Notes: generated by a model from the sequence alone, not told the origin. Positions 52,729-62,990 are shown, numbered from the stretch's first letter. The stretch: 64,000 bases of DNA from Deltaproteobacteria bacterium (GCA_016713425.1 JADJPE010000005.1:7174001-7238000), one strand, 5' to 3'. Made by a program: numbers and translations.

Positions 52729-52986
52729 TCAGACGGCGGCGACCTCAGCCAGCATCTCGTCGCACACCCTCCACAGCGTCGGGTGGACTGCTTCTCGAGA
52801 GCACGGGTGGGCCGTTTTTGGGGAGCGCTCCAGCCCCTGCTCGTGCCTCACCGCCTTCCGGCAGTGCTGCGCAAGCTCATTCCAACCTTCGGCCTTCGCC
52901 GCAGCTGCGATCTGCCGCTGAGCCAGCTCTCGCCGCCCAGACGGCATTTGGTAACTCGAAATCCAATCCGCCAGTGATCCAGACAT
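52729..52986 (-). CDS. small hypothetical protein
   Basis: An 85-aa helical protein (MSGSLADWISSYQMPSGRRE to WRVCDEMLAEVAAV) with no known family. AGGAGG lies six bases before its ATG, the best ribosome site in this stretch, which is why I call it. It is transcribed in the same direction as the zinc/ParB/Ist genes, 143 bases upstream of them. Inside it, GTGGACTGCTTCTC (52785-52798) is close to the reverse of GAAAAGCAGTCCAC at 49003-49016, a possible right/left end pair of the IS21-type unit. Confidence 0.5.
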   Translation of the reverse strand: MSGSLADWISSYQMPSGRRELAQRQIAAAAKAEGWNELAQHCRKAVRHEQGLERSPKTAHPCSREAVHPTLWRVCDEMLAEVAAV

Positions 52987-53392
52987 TGAAACCTCCTCGG
53001 CGCATCGCCACATCGAAGCGCCTTCTCGTGGATAACAAAAAGGACACCCATAACGACAAGGAACGATCGTCCGAAGTCATTCTTCAGGCCATCACGAGTG
53101 AGAGTCTGTGCTGACCATCCGGGCACATCCCGAGCCCACGCGTCCGAACGCTCAGAGCGCGCGAAGACGCTGTGCTTTCGTCGATGCACTCCGCGCCACA
53201 ACGAACGCCGAAGAGAGCTCGCCCCAGCAGTGCCCGCGTCGTTGGATCCTGCGTCGTTGAATCCCGCATCTCATGGGCTCGAACGAGAACGCGTTCAACA
53301 ACCGGTACCCGGCCCAAGATCGATACTTCGTCGCGGCCAAGGCGCAGGAGCGGTGCTCGGAGAACGGGTGAACGTCCGACAATGGAGTGGGC

Positions 53393-53765
53393 TAGTTCCC
53401 GATGAGCCGAGGAAGAAAGTCGTCGCCATTGCCAAGCTGCCCAGCGTTGTTGCTTCCCCAGCACCAAAGCTGACCATTCGTCCTTAGACCGCACGTGTGG
53501 GTGTCACTGGACACAATCCTCGTCCAGTTGTCGTCTTCGCCAAGTTTGGTTGGTGTCCGTTTGTCGCCGCGCGGCCGTCGCCAAGCTCTCCGTGATCATT
53601 GTGCCCCCAACACCAGAGCGCACCGTGTTCCTTCAAGGCGCAGGTATTCCTGGCGCCGAGCGTCACGAAGGTCCAGTCTTTGTCTTCGACCACGCGCGTG
53701 GGCACGATCTTGAATTTCGTAGTTCCGTCTCCAAGCTGCCCATCGCTGTTTTCGCCCCATCACAG
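53393..53765 (-). pseudogene. RCC1-repeat gene fragment
   Basis: The minus strand shows three RCC1-type units: WGENSDGQLGDGTTKFKI, ALWCWGHNDHGELGDG, and, in another frame, QLWCWGSNNAGQLGNGDD. A stop replaces the cysteine of the first WCWG, a frameshift separates units two and three, and a stop follows FLPRLIGN at about 53398. RCC1 beta-propellers are common as surface proteins in myxobacteria. Only part of a propeller remains. Its upstream side is cut by the 106-bp repeat. Confidence 0.7.
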
Positions 53766-53871
53766 CGCCAGAAGCCGTCCGCGCTCTTCGGGCGTTCGGG
53801 CTGCGGTGCAGTCCGTCGGCACCACTGATCGAAGCGCAGATCTCGATCCCAGAGCCCGAGCTCCAACATGT
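53766..53871. repeat. 106-bp repeat, copy B
   Basis: Same sequence as 35386-35491 with three differences. Here it forms the exact junction between the RCC1 fragment and the PHP-domain fragment, so it looks like an inserted patch or a recombination point. Confidence 0.85.
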
Positions 53872-54734
53872 AGTACGCCCGTGCGCTGCCTGAATCGCCC
53901 ATGCCACGTCAAATCGTGTGCGTCGAGCTCCGCCTGCGGGGCAACCCACCACCCGCGCCCGATCGCTTCGTCGATGTACCGGAGACCTCCATCGTCGTCT
54001 CGATAGCCGTCGGTGTCATGGTAGCGGTCGAAGCCGTCATGGGCGTCCGCAACTTCGATGCCAACAATCGGGGCTTTGAGAGACCTTCGAAGACTGAAGT
54101 GCTCGAACTGCAGGCCCAGGAAATCAGCGCGCCCAGGGTGGTTGTACTTCGCGAAAGCGGTCGGCTCGCCTACGACGAAACGAGCGATCGCGCCCATGGA
54201 GGGGTGGCCGATCGCCCCCCCCCATGCCACTTCACGACTGTTGACGACGTTGATGTGGCCAAAGATCGGCGAAGACCATTCGAAACCCGCGAAGGCGACG
54301 AAAACGCCCTCTTGGGTGGCCCGATCTACGGCGGCTCGCGTGCGTGCCCAAACGTTGCTCCATGGCCAAAGCGCAATGAGCTCGGCGTGATCGCTGAGCC
54401 CCAGGAAGTCCAGACCACCCACGTACCACGCATAGCTCAGCGCTTCCTCGAGCGAGCCGCGACCGTCAGAGTGTTTCGTGTGATGGTGGACTGAGCCGTA
54501 GTAGACGTTGAAGACCTCATGGGGCTCGCTTGAGACCTTTTCGAGGGTGGCTTCGGAGCCATCTCTTGTCGTGCTGAGCTCTTGCGCACTGAGCGCACTG
54601 CGCGCACTGCCCGCACTGAGCGCACTGAGCGCGTCGATCCGACTGGACGTCGTGAACGCACTGGGAGTCGTGCACGGTGCAGATGCCGCGGACGGAGCAG
54701 AGAGAGAGGAAGCACCGCACACATAGAGCGGCAA
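53872..54734 (-). pseudogene. PHP/DUF3604-type phosphoesterase gene, C-terminus lost
   Basis: The minus strand encodes VYYGSVHHHTKHSDGRGSLE and LDFLGLSDHAELI, the metal-binding start of PHP/DUF3604 proteins, then FAGFEWSSPIFGHINVVN and KYNHPGRADF. The C-terminal part is cut at the 106-bp repeat. The N-terminus is unsettled: a likely signal peptide (MCAVLPLSLLRPRHL) lies in another frame from 54775. A 9-base repeat CGCACTGAG (54585-54635) separates it, so slippage may have shifted the frame. Expected to be exported. Confidence 0.65.
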
Positions 54735-54954
54735 GTTCTCGCCGCCTTCGCGGATAGCGTGGACCGTGCAGACATCGTGGATCTCCCGGCTTTAGGGGGT
54801 CTTGTTGTCTTGGTAGCCCCAAGCCCCGCCGACCTGACCCATCAATGGCTGAACGCCTCAGCAGGAACAAGACGAACCGCGCCCTCATCGCGATCATCTT
54901 GCTACACGTTACACAGTTCATCCGCCGATCCCGACCCGGGCGCAATCGAAGGCT

Positions 54955-54990
54955 GGACCACCGCACCGCTTGCAGCAGGCCGTTGACGGA
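54955..54990 (-). other. remnant matching the zinc-protein C-terminus
   Basis: About 35 bases read PPSTACCKRCGG on the minus strand, nearly the same as LPSTACCERCGG at the end of the zinc-binding gene at 52227. Likely debris of a second IS21/ParB-type unit. Confidence 0.5.
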
Positions 54991-55119
54991 GGCTGAGGCC
55001 GGGTGTCTGTTCAGCCCTCCTCTCTTCTCGTCGATCGAATGTCGGATCGACTCGGGGTCCGGGCGTGGTCAAAGGTCGGGCTGTCCACGACGAGCAGGTC
55101 TGGTCAGATGTCTGCGGTC

Positions 55120-55500
<381 letters not shown>

Positions 55501-55650
55501 CAAGCTGACATCAGGCATCTCAGTGCGCGGTTCTCTGGTCTTGCACCACGCGGCGAACAAGCGAATGGGCGTCATTCTCTTGGCCCTTCAACTTGAAGCC
55601 GAGGGCTCGACGCACCCTCAGGTAGTCGTCCAATGATTCGCGCAACGGAC

Positions 55651-56620
55651 TCATCGCGCACCTCCGACGGGCCAGAGCTGCGCCAGCCGCTGCAGCGAGG
55701 TGAAATCGATCTTCGCGTAGATTTCCGTCGTCGTCGGGATGCGGTGACGAAGCACGGTGCCGATCTCACTCATCGAGGCCCCGTCGCGGAGCATATTGGT
55801 CGCTAGTGAGTGGCGAAGGACATGCGCGCCGCCCTGTGGCGGTAGTCGGTCGCACGAGCCCAGCACCTGCTCAACCTGCTCTTGGGCCAGAAACTTCGGA
55901 CGCCTGCGAGCCACCAACTCGCGGCAGTCGTCGCGGCAGTCGTCGCGGAAGTCGGGACCGCGGCAGCAAGCTCCACGTCGATCATTCCCTGCTCGAGCAG
56001 GAACCGGAAGAAGGAGCGGAGAAGAAGGAGCGGAGGTAGCTCACTCTGGTCTGCGTCGTGCGCGGCGGCAACCGATCTGCGGCCGCCAACACGAAGTGGG
56101 TGATGTCCTTTTCGCCAAGTGCATGCAGACGCACCCGGCCACGGCCGAAGCTGCTCTCGAGGCAATCCCGCGCAACACAAACCGCCACACGTACGGTCAG
56201 GGGTTGCAGCGAGCGCCGCTGCTCGAGGTATTCACCGAAGCGCTGCGCCAATGTGTCGGTCTCAGTAGGCTTCGGCTTCGATGGCTCGGGGGCGACGCCT
56301 TGGGCTCGCACGTGAGCGAGCATGCGTTGCAGCGGCTTCTGCCCCACCGCCCGCACGCGGCATTGCCGCCGGAGATCCTTGCGCCAGAACGACCTGATGA
56401 CGTCGTCCTCGAGATCGGCAAGCTGCATTCCTCGCCGATCGAGCCACCGACCGAAAAGGCGAAACAGGTAGAAGTGGCCGCGCACGGTCTGCGAGCAGTA
56501 CTGCAGCGTCGTGAGCGTGGAGGTGTACGCGTGGAGGCGTACGCGTCGAGGTGCGGGCCGAACAATCCGGCGCGGTGCCAGCGAAGGATCTCTCGTCGTG
56601 TCGTGCGACCGCGCGGACAA
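55651..56620 (-). pseudogene. tyrosine recombinase/integrase with internal deletion and frameshift
   Basis: From 56620 the frame encodes an N-terminal SAM-like region (TVRGHFYLFRLFGRWLDRRG; LAQRFGEYLEQRRSLQPLTV). The frame breaks near 55980, where a repeated GCAGTCGTCGCG tract lies. From 55917 it resumes with RRRPKFLAQEQVEQVLGSCD. It then jumps to HVLRHSLATNMLRDGASMSE and TTTEIYAKID, with the HxxR box and nucleophilic tyrosine. The intervening catalytic Arg and Lys region (about 100 residues) is missing. Confidence 0.75.
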
Positions 56621-56680
56621 GAAACGCCGAGCCCGGGCGCTTGGGACCTTGGGTTGGTTTGTGGATTCGATCTAACCTCA
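56613..56680 (-). mobile_element. short IS91-like 3'-region fragment
   Basis: On the minus strand, about 65 bases match the IS91-like copies around 2570-2635 (CCACAAACC...CCCAAG then CTTGTCCGCGCGGTCGCA). It overlaps the start of the integrase frame, so the integrase N-terminus may be artificial. Confidence 0.65.
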
Positions 56681-56925
56681 CGGTTCAAAGAAGCCGTACA
56701 TCCCACCGCCGACGCGGTCCGGGTGGTCGTGAGAGGTTCTCGGCTCGCGTGAAGCACGCGAGGACATCGGTCGCGGCCCCACTCGAATGTTGGGTCGACA
56801 TTTTGTCAGCCGGGCAGGCCGCAAGAGTCATCGAGTCCGTTCGAGGGCGCAGTACCGACTTGGTTCCGTGTTGCGCGGCAGGGGGCGGCGGGTGGCACAC
56901 GGCGTGCAAACGCGAGTGATTTATC

Positions 56926-57966
56926 ATGTTGGGCGTCGCTCTCGGACAAAATGGCTGGATACCGCGGTTCGCTCTCATCGCCCTCGCTGCTTCGATCCTC
57001 GCCCGGACCGCGAACGCACTGGTGGTCGACTGGCTGACACCAACAACGACGGCGATCGTTGCGTCGTCGGGGTCACATCGAATGCATCACCGACGTTTGG
57101 AGCGGGCGCAGGGGCATGACGACCTCCTTGCCTCCTTGCTCCAACGAAACGTCTTTCGGGCTGCACGAAGTGACAACGTGCAGGCGGATGCGAAACCGCC
57201 CTCCGAGGCTCCGGACTCAAGCTCATCTCGCATCGCTCAGCTTGACGAGGGTCGCTGCCCCCGCGTGAGATCGCCGCTCCCTCTTCTCGGTACGATTGTC
57301 GAACGAAACGTCGAGCTTTCGGTTGCGGTTTTTCGCAGCAGCATCGAAGACGATCGAAACGTGCGGTTCGTGCGGACCGGTGAGCGTCTCGTTGATGGGT
57401 ACATCGTCCAGTCGGTCGCTCGTCGTTCCGTACGCGTCGACCACGACGGTCAATGTGAACGCTTTGTACTAGATGACGAGGCGTCGAGCAAAACTGATAC
57501 ATCGCAGCGCGCAGAGCGAGCCTCGGCGCCACCTCGTCACGATACAGGGAGCGGACCTGAGGCCGAGATCGGAACCGAGATCGGAACCAAGATCGGAACC
57601 AAGATCGGGACCAAGACAGAAATCAGGACCATCCGACGACGGCGCCCTGGCGAATATGAAATCGAGCGAGATGAGGCTGACCGCATCTTGAGCAACCTGA
57701 GCTCAATCGCGCTCGACGGACGGATTGTACCCAGTTTCGAGAACGGCAAGGCCAACGGGTTCAAGCTCTTGGCACTCCGACCGCACAGCATCTATTCGAT
57801 GCTAGGGCTCGAGAACGGCGACGTTATCGAGCGAATCAACGGTTATGCAATCGACAGCCCAGAGGCAGCAATCGAAGCCTACGCTCGCGTCAAGAATGCA
57901 GGCGATGTTGCGGTCGATTTTCGTCGCGGTGGTCGACCAGAGCGCCTAATGCTGACCTTCCGGTAG
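56926..57966 (+). CDS. gspC: type II secretion GspC-like protein
   Basis: A 346-aa inner-membrane protein. One N-terminal membrane segment (RFALIALAASILARTANALV) is followed by the periplasmic homology region (LLASLLQRNVFRA; PLPLLGTIVERNVELSVAVF). A C-terminal PDZ domain ends it (FKLLALRPHSIYSMLGLENG; GDVIERINGYAI). GspC links the inner-membrane platform to the secretin. No other gsp gene is nearby, so it is an orphan copy. Between the domains an (Glu-Ile-Gly-Thr-Lys)-type repeat, from a 12-base unit GGAACCAAGATC, has expanded (57565-57625). Confidence 0.8.
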   Translation: MLGVALGQNGWIPRFALIALAASILARTANALVVDWLTPTTTAIVASSGSHRMHHRRLERAQGHDDLLASLLQRNVFRAARSDNVQADAKPPSEAPDSSSSRIAQLDEGRCPRVRSPLPLLGTIVERNVELSVAVFRSSIEDDRNVRFVRTGERLVDGYIVQSVARRSVRVDHDGQCERFVLDDEASSKTDTSQRAERASAPPRHDTGSGPEAEIGTEIGTKIGTKIGTKTEIRTIRRRRPGEYEIERDEADRILSNLSSIALDGRIVPSFENGKANGFKLLALRPHSIYSMLGLENGDVIERINGYAIDSPEAAIEAYARVKNAGDVAVDFRRGGRPERLMLTFR

Positions 57967-58204
57967 GCCGCGGCAAGCGCTCGGGAGCACGATCGCTTGG
58001 CGACGCCCGCCGACACGCAGGATGCCGGGTGGACCTTCCCACGTCGCGTCCCGCTCTGAGCGATATTTGAGCGACGAACTTCTTGCCTCAGTCGGCGCCC
58101 GATGAGCCGGCCGCCCAGCCGGCGCTCGTTCGGGTGCCACCGAACCGCGGAAAGGAATCCCAGCGTTGACATTCGCATGGACTCGGAGCACCCCCGAATA
58201 CAAC

Positions 58205-58810
58205 ATGAGTGAACCGACATCGCCCGCACGTGCGTTCGACCTCATCGTTTTGTGCGGACCGCCCGGCGTTGGCAAACTCACAGTGGCACGCGAACTTCGT
58301 CAACTCACCACGTACGCGCTCTTTCACAATCATCTAGTCGTGGATGCGGTCGGCTCTCTATTCCCCTTCGGCTCGCGCCCCTTCAACGAGCTGCGCGAAT
58401 CGCTTTGGCTCCAGATCTTGTCGAGGGCCGCGCGCGAAAGCATAGGCGGCGCTATCTTCACCTACGCATTCGATCGTACTGTCGACCCTCGGCTGATGTT
58501 CAAGCTTCAATCGACGGTCGACGGAGAAGGATGCCGCGTCTCTTGGGTAGATCTAGCGTGCGACGACAGCGTGCTTCGATACCGAATCGCCCACGCCGAC
58601 CGGGCCCGCTACGGGAAGATGTCGTCGTTCACCCGCTTCCAAGAGTTGCGTCGCGAAGGCTCATTCCCGAGGATAGAGTATCCAACTCCGCCTCTGTTCA
58701 TAGACACGACGCATCGTGCGCCCGCTGACGTCGCAGCGGATGTCGTTGATCGCCTGGGCCTTGCGAGAATTGCGCTCTCTCTTTCCGATCACGAGAATAC
58801 GAAAGAATGA
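58205..58810 (+). CDS. P-loop nucleoside/shikimate kinase-like protein
   Basis: A 201-aa protein with Walker A LCGPPGVGKLTVARELR near residue 20, HNHLVVDAV, and a lid-like region ending with IDTTHRAPADVAADVVDRLG, the pattern of small AAA/kinase P-loop proteins. The substrate cannot be told. I chose the ATG at 58205; another at 58166 is in frame. It is alone on its strand and looks intact. Confidence 0.65.
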   Translation: MSEPTSPARAFDLIVLCGPPGVGKLTVARELRQLTTYALFHNHLVVDAVGSLFPFGSRPFNELRESLWLQILSRAARESIGGAIFTYAFDRTVDPRLMFKLQSTVDGEGCRVSWVDLACDDSVLRYRIAHADRARYGKMSSFTRFQELRREGSFPRIEYPTPPLFIDTTHRAPADVAADVVDRLGLARIALSLSDHENTKE

Positions 58811-59141
58811 GAGAGAGTCTCGGGAACAGACCTTCAATTCGCCAATGAGCGAACTCGGCCGAGATCTGCTCAGATATGGGGCGTTTCAACCGTGTTGCCT
58901 CAGCTTCTTCAAGGCCGCGCTGATGAAGGACCCCGAGGCCGTTCTTGAGTCGCGCGGCTGAGGCTGCGAGTGAGCTGGGCAAAGAATTCGGTGCCGGTTT
59001 CGCCCGCCGTCCCCTGCGCCACAGCGATACGTCGTCCAAGGATTCGAAACGTGCGATCGTGGAACTCTCAGACACGGCCTCATCTTAGCGATGATCGCCC
59101 ATCGATACACCTTGGATTCGGTCTCTTGATGGCTCGCGTGA
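58811..59141. other. region without a supportable gene
   Basis: Only short open frames without family signatures; the region lies between the 3' ends of the convergent kinase and alkaline-phosphatase-like genes. I see no clear terminator hairpin. Confidence 0.35.
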
Positions 59142-59898
59142 TCACCCGCGGGGCTTTTCCATTTTCAGCCAACGCTCACGGTCGGCTTGGTCACGCATCC
59201 TTTCCCGCTTTTTAGCTTCGCCTTCGCCTTCGCCTTCGCCTTCGCCGTGAGTCGTCAGGCCGAATGCTGTGCGCAGAGTGGGTGCGAGATCTCCAAGGCT
59301 CATTGGGTTGGCGCGCCCTGCGCGACGCGCGGGACCGACGATGCGCGGTCCGTGAGCTAGGACCCAGACGCGGCTAGACGAAGGGTCCCCACTTCCGTGG
59401 TGAGCAAAGCCGGCATCGCGCCCATGATCGGTCAGGACGAAGACGGAGGCTGTGCGTCCGCCGCGGTTTCGCATGTGCTCGAGGCTGCGAAACAAGTCGC
59501 CGAGGAAGGCGTCGAAGCGTTGAAGTGACTCGACGTACTTCTCGTAGTTGCCTCGATGACCGTATTCATCCGTGTCTCCGAGTCCGACGACCAGGAGCCT
59601 TGGCGCGACCTCACGGAGGTAATGCAGTGCGAGAGCCGCGGCAAACCGATCCGGTCGGTAGTCACCCCATCCAGGATAGGCGGCGGCAACGCTCGATTCG
59701 CGCAAAATCTCCGAAGCGCGACGGTTTACACGGAACGCGTCGCGTGAAGCGCCACCGGTCCGCCCGGCCGAGATCACGGCGCCGCATGGATGTCTGGTGA
59801 CCGCGTGAGCCATCGGACCCCATGACGCAACGATCGCAACATCTTTGGCCGCAAGGTTCTCGAGCGTCTTGAGCTCGTCGACCACCGTGTCCTCTTGT
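59142..59898 (-). pseudogene. alkaline-phosphatase-superfamily enzyme, N-terminus cut
   Basis: The minus strand encodes about 245 residues of a metal-dependent phosphatase/sulfatase-like enzyme: LLVVGLGDTDEYGHRGNYEK, VFVLTDHGRDAGFAHHGSG with the metal-binding D-H-G, and SLGDLAPTLRTAFGL at the end. A (Gly-Glu)n stretch near the C-terminus comes from a hexanucleotide repeat (59219-59246). Upstream of about 59898 the frame is IS91-like sequence, so the N-terminus with the nucleophile is lost. Confidence 0.7.
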
Positions 59899-60078
59899 TT
59901 CTGAACCCGAGGCCTCATGTTCTCGATCAGGAAGGCGAGCTGAAGAACCGGCGCGGGCCTTGGAACAATCGCGCGCCGTATTTTCGAGGCCGAGGCCAGA
60001 ACGCCCGCGTAGCGAACCTGATGCTGCGCCGGGGGAGGAACGAGCCACGCGAGGCGTCTCAGAAACTGAACCGGTACG
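59899..60078 (-). mobile_element. IS91-like internal fragment (180 bp)
   Basis: On the minus strand this matches the IS91-like copies from the VQFLRRLAWLVPP codons to GAACATGAGGCCTC...GGTTCAGAA. It has five Cs at the homopolymer that is shortened in copies 1 and 2. It lies between the phosphatase fragment and GC-rich repeats. Confidence 0.8.
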
Positions 60079-60130
60079 ATCGCTGCTGTTTTCGACCTGA
60101 CGAGAAGGGATCGTCGCTATTTCCGGGAAG

Positions 60131-60213
60131 CCGCCCCGCGGAGGCTGCCCGCGGAGGCTGCCCGCGGAGGCTGCTCCACGGAGGCTGCCCCGCGGAGGCT
60201 GCCTCACAGAGGC
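60131..60213. repeat. 15-bp tandem repeat GCCCGCGGAGGCTGC
   Basis: Five to six imperfect units in a row in an intergenic stretch (60079-60397) that holds no supportable gene. The last 15-20 bases before 60398 carry the ribosome site of the YCII-like gene. Confidence 0.75.
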
Positions 60214-60397
60214 TTGGATCCCGGACCGGCTGCCTGCGAATATCTTGAGATCACGCGACTTTCGTGGGACGAGCGTCCGTCGAAGAAAAAAAGCAGCGGG
60301 CGTGTCGATCCGGCCGCGTCCCGTTCGTCGCCTTTTCGAAGAGCAGGGCGGCGGCCAGTCCGGTCGGGCGTCCCCCCAAACCGAGAGGAGTACAACG

Positions 60398-60862
60398 ATG
60401 CGGGTCATGGTGTTGGTCAAGGCGACGAAAAACTCGGAGGCGGGGATCCTGCCCGGCGATCCAAGGGCGCCTGAGGGATTCGACAAGCTGTTCGAGCAGA
60501 TGGGCGAGTTCAACGAGGAACTCGTGAAGGCTGGGGTGATGCTGGCGGGCGATGGCCTCCAGCCCAGCAGCCGAGGAAAGCGTGTGCGGTTCACTGGCTC
60601 CGGCGGGAAGAAAACCGTGATCGACGGTCCATTCGCGGAAACCAAGGAACTCGTCGCGGGCTACTGGATCTGGCAGGTGAAGTCCATGGAGGAGGCTGTC
60701 GAGTGGGTCAGGCGCTGCCCCGATCCGATGCCCGGCGAGGCGTCGGAGATCGAGATCCGCCCGTTCTACGAGGCCGAGGACTTCGGCGAGGCGTTCACCC
60801 CGGAGCTGCGGGCGCAAGAGGATCGGCTACGCGCGGATATCGAGCGGAAGCAAGGGTCCTAG
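60398..60862 (+). CDS. YCII/DGPF-domain protein
   Basis: A 154-aa protein of the YCII-related family: MRVMVLVKATKNSEAGILP start, VDG-type motif VIDGPFAETKELVAGYWIW, and a C-terminal EIEIRPFYEAEDFGEAF. These small dimeric proteins often sit beside sigma factors or VOC enzymes; catalysis is unknown. GAGAGGAG six bases upstream fixes the ATG at 60398. A truncated VOC-type gene follows, the usual neighbour. Intact. Confidence 0.85.
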   Translation: MRVMVLVKATKNSEAGILPGDPRAPEGFDKLFEQMGEFNEELVKAGVMLAGDGLQPSSRGKRVRFTGSGGKKTVIDGPFAETKELVAGYWIWQVKSMEEAVEWVRRCPDPMPGEASEIEIRPFYEAEDFGEAFTPELRAQEDRLRADIERKQGS

Positions 60863-60995
60863 TGTGAAGGATGGCCACACGTCGTCCGACCCTCCGATGC
60901 ACGTCGTCCTTCCACGCGGCGCCGGTGCGTAATACGAAATCGCGAGATTCGGAACTTGAACCTGAACCAGAACCTGACGTCGAGGGAGGCACGTT

Positions 60996-61052
60996 ATGGC
61001 GGCTGCATCGAAAGCGAAGATTTTTCCGTTCATTTGGTACGCCAAAGAGAAG
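60996..61052 (+). pseudogene. 5' stub of a VOC/PhnB-like gene
   Basis: After a strong GAGGGAGG site, the ATG at 60996 begins MAAASKAKIFPFIWYAKE, the N-terminus of PhnB/3-demethylubiquinone-like VOC proteins. After about 18 residues the family match stops and the frame runs antisense through the next gene to a stop at 61148. The body of the gene has been deleted. Confidence 0.6.
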
Positions 61053-61082
61053 GTGTCGTTGACCCATTTGCCATACGCATCA

Positions 61083-61860
61083 TCAACGGTTGCCGAAATC
61101 TTCTCCCTCCTCGACGAGGGAGGACCAGATTTGCTGCAACAGGTCTGACCATCCGCGAGGGCCCACTTCGTGAGGAGACACACCGGTCGGGACCGGTTCC
61201 AATCGGATTGGATGATTCTTGACATTCAAGGACGGAAATTCCTCGTCGGCCTTTGCTTTGCAGTGTCCGTTTTCATCCGTCCAAAGGACACTGACAGTCA
61301 TCCGTCCAGCGAGTCCCTGCTTCGACGCCACGAACTTGTCGCCGGGTCTCACCCAGGGCAGCCTCTCGAGGGGGATAAGAAAATCAACCGTGGGTTTGCC
61401 GTCGAGTTCGTGTCCAGTCAATCCATTGGCCCGCCAGGGCTTTCTGCTGAACCTGACGGCGTTTCCGAGAGAGGACCTCCGCACCGCCCACGGCGCCTTG
61501 GAAAGCGCCCCGTTGATGGCATGCACGCCTCCGTCGGTTCGCCGTGCGACATCGAAGACGAGTCCAGCCAGATCCTGAGCCTGTCCCGGTTTCTCCAGCG
61601 TCCTCAACGCCTCGAGTGCCCCGGATCCACTGTCATACCGGTTGAGATAGCGAAGCTGGTAACGCTCCAGAGTAGATTGTCGTTGCGCTTCCTCCCCAGG
61701 GAGCAGCGTCCTCAGCACTTGCGCAGCCTCCTGATCCTGGATCCCCTCCAGGTCCTGAACGAGGTCAGCTGCCTGGGGCACAACTTCGGCACGGAGCGCT
61801 AGTGCCGGCGGTCTGAAGTGCGATCCGGATTTCGGGGAATAGAGGAGCCCCGCCAATCGA
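61083..61860 (-). pseudogene. unrecognised gene, 5' end cut near the IS630 transposase
   Basis: The minus strand encodes about 250 residues with gene-like composition: LVQDLEGIQDQEAAQVLRTL, YQLRYLNRYDSGSGALEALR, VDFLIPLERLPWVRPGDKFV, stop at 61083. Upstream the open frame continues into the antisense of the IS630 gene, so the native start is lost; the exact junction is not visible. No family is recognised. The beta-rich C-terminus contains GDKFVASKQGLAGRMTVSVL. Confidence 0.4.
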
Positions 61861-61870
61861 TCTGACGAGT

Positions 61871-62983
61871 ATGGCTCGCGGCCCGGCCCCAGATCTGCTC
61901 GTTGTTCCTCGCGGCGTGCATCGACGCCTTCGGGTGCTTGCTCGTCGGCGCCGTGCTCCCCACACGTTGGTTCAAAGAGCTCGGATAGTCCTGCTGGGAC
62001 GGCGACGTCTGAGCACGGCGGAGATCGCCCGGCGCGTGGGTTGCTCAGATCGGAACGTTCGGAAGTGGAAGGCGCGTTTCGCCAAAGACCCGCGTGTTGA
62101 AAGCCTGGATGATGCGCCGCGCTCCGGACGACCTCGAGAGATCCCCATCTGGGTGCGGTGCAAGCTGATCGAACTCGCATGTGATCGACCTGATGGCGAG
62201 GCCGTGCCCTTCTGGGTGCTGTGGACGTATGGCACGCTGGCTGATGCTCTCGAGGAGGAGACAGGCTGGCGACTGAGCATCAGCGAGATTGGTCGGACTC
62301 TTCGATTCTCGGAGATCCGGCCACACCGCGTGAAGCAGTGGCTGAAGTGCTCGGATCCCGACTTCACGGCGAAGGCGAAGTCGGTCTGCGATCTCTATCT
62401 TGAGCCGCCGGAAGGCGCGGTCGTCGTCTGCATCGACGAGAAGCCGATGCAGGTCCTCGAGCGCATCCACCCGACACATCTGGATCATCGTGATGCTTCG
62501 GTCCGCTACGAGTACGAATACAAGCGGCACGGCACTCAGGGGCTGCTGGCCGCCTTCGACGTGCGCACGGGCCGGGTCTTCGGGCGCGTCGTGCGGAAGC
62601 GGACCGCCAAGGCGCTGGTCGCCTTCATGAACGCGCTTGCTCGCCGATACCCTCAACGGCCGGTGTACGTCGTCTGGGACAACCTCAACATCCATTACGA
62701 CGGTATTGAGGCGCGGTGGACCCGGTTCAACGAACGCCATGGCCACCGCTTCCACTTCATCTATACGCCGAAGCACGCTTCCTGGATGAACCAGGTCGAG
62801 ATCTGGTTCTCGATCCTGCATCGACGCGTGCTCAACTACGGAAGCTTCGACAGTCCCTCGGCCCAGAAGGCTCAGGTAGAGGGCTACATCCGACATTGGA
62901 ACCGCCATGAGCGTCACCCCTTCCGCTGGACCTGGCGGACCGACCGACGTAAGAAACGACGACGGCGCAAGAGCAAGCGCTGA
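61871..62983 (+). CDS. IS630-family transposase
   Basis: A 370-aa DDE transposase. The N-terminal helix-turn-helix is RLSTAEIARRVGCSDRNVRK. Catalytic residues are in VVVCIDEKPMQVLE, YVVWDNLNIHYDG and HASWMNQVEIWFSIL. The C-terminal tail is very basic. The ATG at 61871 is the first in frame and precedes a family-like LVQRARIVLLGRR. Intact; the element's ends were not identified. Confidence 0.9.
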   Translation: MARGPAPDLLVVPRGVHRRLRVLARRRRAPHTLVQRARIVLLGRRRLSTAEIARRVGCSDRNVRKWKARFAKDPRVESLDDAPRSGRPREIPIWVRCKLIELACDRPDGEAVPFWVLWTYGTLADALEEETGWRLSISEIGRTLRFSEIRPHRVKQWLKCSDPDFTAKAKSVCDLYLEPPEGAVVVCIDEKPMQVLERIHPTHLDHRDASVRYEYEYKRHGTQGLLAAFDVRTGRVFGRVVRKRTAKALVAFMNALARRYPQRPVYVVWDNLNIHYDGIEARWTRFNERHGHRFHFIYTPKHASWMNQVEIWFSILHRRVLNYGSFDSPSAQKAQVEGYIRHWNRHERHPFRWTWRTDRRKKRRRRKSKR

Positions 62984-62990
62984 AGTCGAG

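Noticed and set aside
61861..62180. Upstream continuation of the minus-strand gene at 61083
   Set aside because: Antisense to the IS630 transposase; composition is not gene-like.
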